A DNA stretch of 64,000 nucleotides from Aphelocoma coerulescens (Eukaryota; Chordata; Aves; Passeriformes; Corvidae), in assembly GCF_041296385.1 (NCBI RefSeq), contig NW_027183574.1, positions 157,755 through 221,754 on the forward strand. Reading direction: 5' to 3'. This document shows positions 60,422 through 64,000 of the stretch, piece by piece. The notes under the pieces were generated by a model that saw nothing but the letters and a program-made list of their open reading frames with translations, was not told the origin of the DNA and ran no database searches. How positions within the stretch are numbered: position 1 is the stretch's first letter; each line of letters starts with the position of its first letter. The position numbers and the translations under genes are program-made.

Positions 60422-62564
60422 ATGCCCCCGGCCCGCCCCCGGGCCCCGGGCGGGGCTGCCCCCTCCCCGCCCCCGGGCGTCCCGCCGCGGTCCCGCCTCC
60501 GCCCGGCTCTCGCCGTCCTGGCTGTGGCGCTGCTGGGCGGGCATCAGTGCCTGGCTCCTGGGCAGCATCGCCAGCCCCTGGCTCCGGCTGGCCCGACCCC
60601 TACCCCGGCCCCGGCCCCGGCCCCGGTCCCGGCCTCGGCTCCTCCCGGGGCCCGCCGGGGACACAGGCGGCGCGGCCGCTCCCGCCGCCTCCGCAGCGTC
60701 TTCCCCGCTCCGAGCTCCGCCGCTCTTGAGCGCGGCCGCCGGCCCCGAGCCGCCGGTGGCCCCTCCAAAAGAGCCCCCATGTGGGGATGGCCGGCCCGGG
60801 GCGGTTGAGCGGCGCTCGGGGACCGTTCCTGGCCCCGGGCCGAGCGCTGACGGCCGCGTCTCGCGGGCACGGAAGGCGCAGCAGGGCCTGAAGGAGCGCT
60901 ACCGGCTGGGTTCGCTGCTGGGGCGCGGCGGCTTCGGCAGCGTCTTCGCGGCCACGCGGCTCTCGGACGGCGCCCCGGTGAGTGGCGGGGCCGGCGGCGG
61001 GCGCAGGAGGCGGGGGGCAAAGGAGGAGGAGAAGGAGCATGGGGCTGGGCACGGCGGGCGGCGAGCTCAGCCCGCTGCTCCCCTTGCCTTGCAGGTGGCC
61101 ATCAAACGGGTGCCGCGGAACCGCATCGGCCATTGGGGCGAGCTGGTGAGTGAGCGAGGGGCAGCGGGAGAAGCCGGGGCGCGACGGGCGGGGATGAGCC
61201 GAGGCCCGGCAGGGTGGAAGCCGCCAGAACACTTCGAGGGAGAGCGGCCGTGGGGCCAGCGGAGCGCGCAGAGCGTCCCCGGCTGGCTGAGGGCTTCCCG
61301 AGCCCCGGCACGGCATCAGCTCCGCTGACAGCACCGTGCTCCTCCCACAGCCCGACGGCACCCGAGCACCACTGGAGATCGTGCTGCTGGACAAGGTGTC
61401 CGCTGGCTTCCCTGGCATCGTCCAGCTCCACGAGTGGCTGGAGCTCCCCAACAACGTGGTGATGGTGCTGGAGCGCCCGGAGCGGTCTCAGGACCTCCTT
61501 CACTTCATTTGGGCACGGGGCTTCCTGTGCGAGGAGGTGGCGCGGCACCTGTTCCGCCAGGTGCTGGAGGCCGTGCGGCACTGCACCAGCTGCGGGGTCC
61601 TGCACCGGGACATCAAACCGGAGAACATCCTGGTTGACCTGGCAACCGGGCAGGCCAAACTCATCGACTTTGGCTGTGGCACCTACCTGCAAGCCGCAGC
61701 CTACACCAGCTTTGCAGGTGAGCCCACGCAGGGGGAGGCTCCTGGTAGCGGCATCTCACAGCCCAACATCTCACGGCCCAACATCTCACAGCCCAAAGCC
61801 AGCTGTGGCAGGGGGGATTCTCCCTTTTGCTGCCAGTCATGGCAGCCGGAGTCTTCAGCTGAGCTGCTTTTGAGCGGCGCTGGCTGAAGGGCTATTTTCC
61901 AGCCTTGCTGGCAGCCTTTCGCCAGCCACTCTGCCCAGGACTGGCGCTGGGGCTGGGGCAGCCAGCGTCACAGAAACACCCGTGGGTGGGAGTAGCAGAG
62001 AGGGGGGCCCAGAACCTGTGCTCCAGCCCGTTTGGTGTGCAGGCGAGACAGGGCTCGGACTGCTCTGCTGCCCGTGCTTGCCTTGGCTTAAGAATGGTTT
62101 CTGGGGCAGTGCAGGCAGGGAGGATGAAAGCGTGGTTTTTCCCCAGCACCAAGTGGGTTTTTCCTTTGCATGGAATGCTCGGGCCTTGCCAGGGCTTCCG
62201 CTGCCCTCTTGCGACACCAGCGGCTTCTTTTCCAACCCCCAGTTTGTACGCAAGTCCCAGGTGCTGGCAAGAGGGCAGCGGGTCACGCCGCGTGCCGCTG
62301 CTGCGGCCCCCGCATGCCCAGGGATGCTGGGGCGAGGCTCTGGGAGCAGGCAGCGTCCCCCTGAAGAACTCCACCTCTATTCCATAGGAACACCGTCCTA
62401 CAGCCCCCCGGAATGGACCCTGTTAGGCTGGTACCACGGCGAGGCAGCGACCGTCTGGTCCCTGGGCATCGTGCTGCACCAGATGGTCTGCGGGGAGCAC
62501 CCTTTCAGGAGGGGCTGGCACAGCACCTGGGGCCGGCTCTCGCTCCCACGACGGCTCTCTCCAG
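60422..62564 (+). pseudogene. PIM-like serine/threonine kinase, copy B (frameshifted start, last exon lost)
   Basis: Exons match copy A: exon 1 to 60,977, then 61,095-61,145, 61,351-61,717 and 62,388-62,564. Catalytic motifs [27 protein letters not shown] and SPPEW are intact. Two faults exist. An extra G near 60,442 (CCCCCGGGCCCC; copy A has CCCCCGGCCCC) puts the ATG at 60,422 out of frame, so that frame stops at 60,808. The kinase frame is instead open to an upstream ATG at 60,054. The terminal exon is missing: intron 4 runs into the acceptor at 63,004, after which only AGLCGC and a stop would be added. Subdomain XI would be absent, so a folded active kinase is unlikely. Confidence 0.8.
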
Positions 62565-64000
62565 GTGGATCCTCGTCTCTGCAGCACGGGGGGAATAGCA
62601 GTGCTGGGAGACAGCAGCGGGCTCAGGAGCATCCCGCACTGGCAGCTGCTGAGCAGGTGGCAATGTCCTGCTCTCCTGCTCTCCTCCAAAGGAAAGAATT
62701 GATGGCAAAGTTTAGGCACATCCCTGAGCACACGCAGCATGGCTGGGATAAGGGCTTTTGGGAGACGGCAGCAAGCGCAGCAGCATCCTGCTCTGGGCAG
62801 CTGCTGAGGAGGTGGCTGTGCCATGGCCGGCTGCAGGCTGGGCACGTGTCCTGCCCTCCTGCTCTCCTGCCAGAGGCAGCAATGCTGGGCAGCTTTGGGC
62901 AGCGCCCTGAGCGCGGCCAGCACGGCCTGGGCACCGCGGGCGGCTGGGACAAGGGGGACGGGAGCCTTCAGCTGACGGGTGCTTTCTGCTTTCTCTCCTT
63001 GCAGCCGGGCTCTGTGGATGCTGAGGCTGCTCTGGGCTCCACCAAGGCTCTGCTGCGGCTCAGCCCCGGGGCCACGAGAAGCCAAAGAAGAAACGCCGTG
63101 ACCTGCAGCAGAGACGTGCTTGAGTAGCTCGGCAGTGCAGCTCAAGTTTGCAGAGTGTGCACCTCCGGGGGAAAATATGACACCCCCCCAATAACAAACT
63201 TGTTCAATAAGTTCTGAAATGAAATCAGTCTGGGATGACCCCCAATGCCATTTTTCAGCTTGCTCAAGCTGAAGCTCAGCTCTTCTCTGAGCAGTTCTCT
63301 CCCCCACCTGCCTTTTGCTCCACAAGTGCTCCCTCTTTCCCCCAGTGAGTTCCCAGCTCACCGCAGTCCCCATTGCACTGTAGCCTTCCTTGATGCCCCT
63401 GGCCACGAGGAAGAGTGAGCCCCAGGTTTAGGGACTCGTGTTGTCACTGGCTGAAGAACAGCAATGTCTCAGAGGTCTGGTGAGATTTGGGGGTCATTCA
63501 GAGCTGCTCTCCAGGCCTCAGCTCTGCTCACTGCTGGCTTCCCACTTCCTTTTCCTCGTTCTTCACAGAGCAGGATGAGCTCTGTGAATGCCCTTGACCC
63601 TCGCCACCCTTCCCAGCCCAGCCACCCAGCCCAGTTAGGCTTAAGCTGAGCTTCTCTTGTCTCCTCTGGCACCCCAGTGCAGTCCCCTCTGTGGGGAGCA
63701 GCAGCCCCAGAGCACAGCACACAACAGTGCAGGCCGCAGCCGGAGCAGCTTCCCTGCAGCCATGGCTTGGCTCTTTGTGGCAACCAAATGCTCCCTGTTT
63801 GCAGCTGTCCCTGGAGGATGGCCCCAGGCAGAGCCCAGCCGGGCTCCCAGTGCATCCCCTGAAGCTTGGTGCAGCGCTCCCAGAGCTGAGCTTAACGCTG
63901 AGCACCCAGAGCTGTGGCTCACAGTCGGTGTTTGCAAGCGTTGTGTTCCTCATCTCCTGCAACCTGTGGGGAAAACGAGCTGTGCGGCCGGGCCAGCACC
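62565..64000 (+). other. Hybrid intron 4 and duplicated flank behind kinase B
   Basis: Up to about 62,738 it matches intron 4 of gene A. From there it matches the intron-4-like part of the relic behind gene A (38,207 onward), then the flank 38,591-39,480. No kinase exon remains. Confidence 0.85.

Larger units (their letters stand above)
58282..64000. repeat. Segmental duplication block B (continues past the window)
   Basis: Copy of block A. Collinear until about 62,740, where it jumps to the equivalent of 38,207 in A, then collinear to the window end. Confidence 0.95.

Overview
This window is vertebrate nuclear DNA, and the gene content points to a passerine bird. It has an OR14-type olfactory receptor, a CR1 LINE fragment, several bird-type LTRs, PIM1-like and PAK3-like serine/threonine kinases (two families known to have expanded in the zebra finch lineage) and pieces of an MHC class II beta gene. 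There are no bacterial-style operons. Genes are split by GT-AG introns and most of the window is repeats, so most long open frames are chance readings of GC-rich repeats.

Layout. 1-14,022: six full copies and one truncated copy of a ~2.27-kb tandem repeat, each full copy carrying a 75-bp minisatellite with 5, 4, 5, 2, 5 and 5 repeats. 14,023-15,110: dispersed repeats and a degenerate GTGACACTGTGGGGCC-type minisatellite that recurs at 25.2 and 30.7 kb. 15.1-18.7 kb: a decayed class I (gammaretrovirus-like) endogenous retrovirus. 18.7-19.3 kb: about 25 copies of a TGACATCACAG minisatellite. 20.6-21.7 kb: relics of PIM-like kinase exons on the minus strand. 22-27.5 kb: microsatellites, GC-rich sequence and short duplications. 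27.6-28.5 kb: an OR14-like receptor broken by one missing base. 30.9-32.4 kb: two reverse-oriented LTRs.

32.4-39.5 kb: block A. It holds the 3' end of an MHC class II beta gene, an X/Y-box-like promoter module, a CR1 fragment, a complete five-exon PIM-like kinase (418 aa), and a second decayed PIM copy behind it. 39.5-43.6 kb: LTRs and unrecognised sequence. 46.66-51.8 kb, minus strand: a PAK3-like kinase with ten readable coding exons and an intact catalytic domain, but no recognisable p21-binding (CRIB) exon. It sits between two ~99% identical 2.83-kb direct repeats (43.6-46.45 and 52.64-55.47 kb). 55.8-56.0 kb: a perfect (CTCTT)n array. 58.28-64.0 kb: block B, a near-identical copy of block A whose kinase has lost its last exon through a ~1.35-kb deletion and carries a 1-base frameshift after the start codon.

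Taken together this is a young, unstable kinase-duplication locus. PIM-like genes duplicate with an MHC class II tail and promoter-like module, and a PAK3-like gene on the other strand lies between them within its own tandem duplication. Which copies are expressed cannot be read from sequence. All splice models come from reading GT-AG signals and frames by eye.
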